A program made the position numbers and the translations under genes. From Mycolicibacterium holsaticum DSM 44478 = JCM 12374 (GTDB lineage: Bacteria > Actinomycetota > Actinomycetes > Mycobacteriales > Mycobacteriaceae), in the NCBI RefSeq assembly GCF_019645835.1, contig NZ_CP080998.1, forward strand, positions 1,550,001 to 1,614,000: a stretch of 64,000 bases of DNA, written 5' to 3'. This document shows positions 63,988 through 64,000 of this stretch, in pieces (the stretch's first letter is position 1; each line of letters opens with the position of its first letter). The notes under the pieces were generated by a model. The model worked only from the letters and a program-made list of their open reading frames with translations, was not told the origin of the DNA and searched no databases.

Positions 63988-64000
63988 CCGACACCCAATC

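Overview
This window is a chromosomal segment of a rapidly growing mycobacterium (Mycolicibacterium type). Four things point there. The gene order follows the M. tuberculosis Rv1302-Rv1343c segment. The ATP synthase has mycobacterial traits: a fused b-delta subunit, an alpha C-terminal tail and a gamma loop. The 16S rRNA has the short helix 18 of fast growers. The rrn operon lies directly downstream of murA (rrnA type). Coding density is high, many starts are GTG, and several genes look leaderless.

Layout. 1-9617: end of wecA, an AtpI-like protein, the eight-gene F1Fo ATP synthase operon atpBEFHAGDC and a DUF2550 gene. 9656-11547: cobalamin adenosyltransferase and murA, divergent. 11548-17117: rrnA (tandem promoters, 16S, spacer, 23S, 5S, hairpin terminator). 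17137-19127: ogt and ada-alkA alkylation repair. 19338-24417: a block absent from the M. tuberculosis order (NUDIX hydrolase, secreted protein, fatty-acyl-AMP ligase, DUF1348 protein, glutaminase-STAS). 24406-30090: adenylate cyclase, nucS, zinc-ribbon protein, methylmalonyl-CoA epimerase, fadA4, DUF3817 protein, thioredoxin-like protein. 30188-38151: glycogen/alpha-glucan genes glgB-glgE against glgP, with a virginiamycin B lyase homologue coupled to glgP. 38270-40587: MspA-family porin and a lipoprotein zinc peptidase. 40675-51534: dinG, pncB, clpS, the aosR-P1 peptidase-mec-cysO-cysM-rhomboid-murI-PDE-rph-rdgB run. 51689-53848: MFS pump and two small membrane proteins.

From 53826 the M. 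tuberculosis order is lost and accessory DNA begins. It holds an internally deleted HTH/endonuclease-like ORF beside tRNA-Leu(UAG), a WhiB6-like gene divergent from a TetR gene across two matching dyads, an AraC regulator next to an amidohydrolase, a Rossmann dehydrogenase plus SDR pair, and two paralogous TetR genes flanking a membrane protein. Three copies of one palindrome (TTGACT-NN-AGTCAR) lie in that last cluster. A 35-residue Trp-rich peptide ORF and a NorD-type VWA gene close the window.

Most notable observations: the ATP synthase c subunit carries Met63, the residue linked to natural bedaquiline resistance; the TetR pair with its three-site local regulon; the Trp-rich micro-ORF; the degenerate endonuclease at tRNA-Leu; and two genes with unusual starts (rdgB at CTG; dinG without a well-placed start codon). 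Family assignments and comparisons with M. tuberculosis are from memory of those proteins; no search was run.
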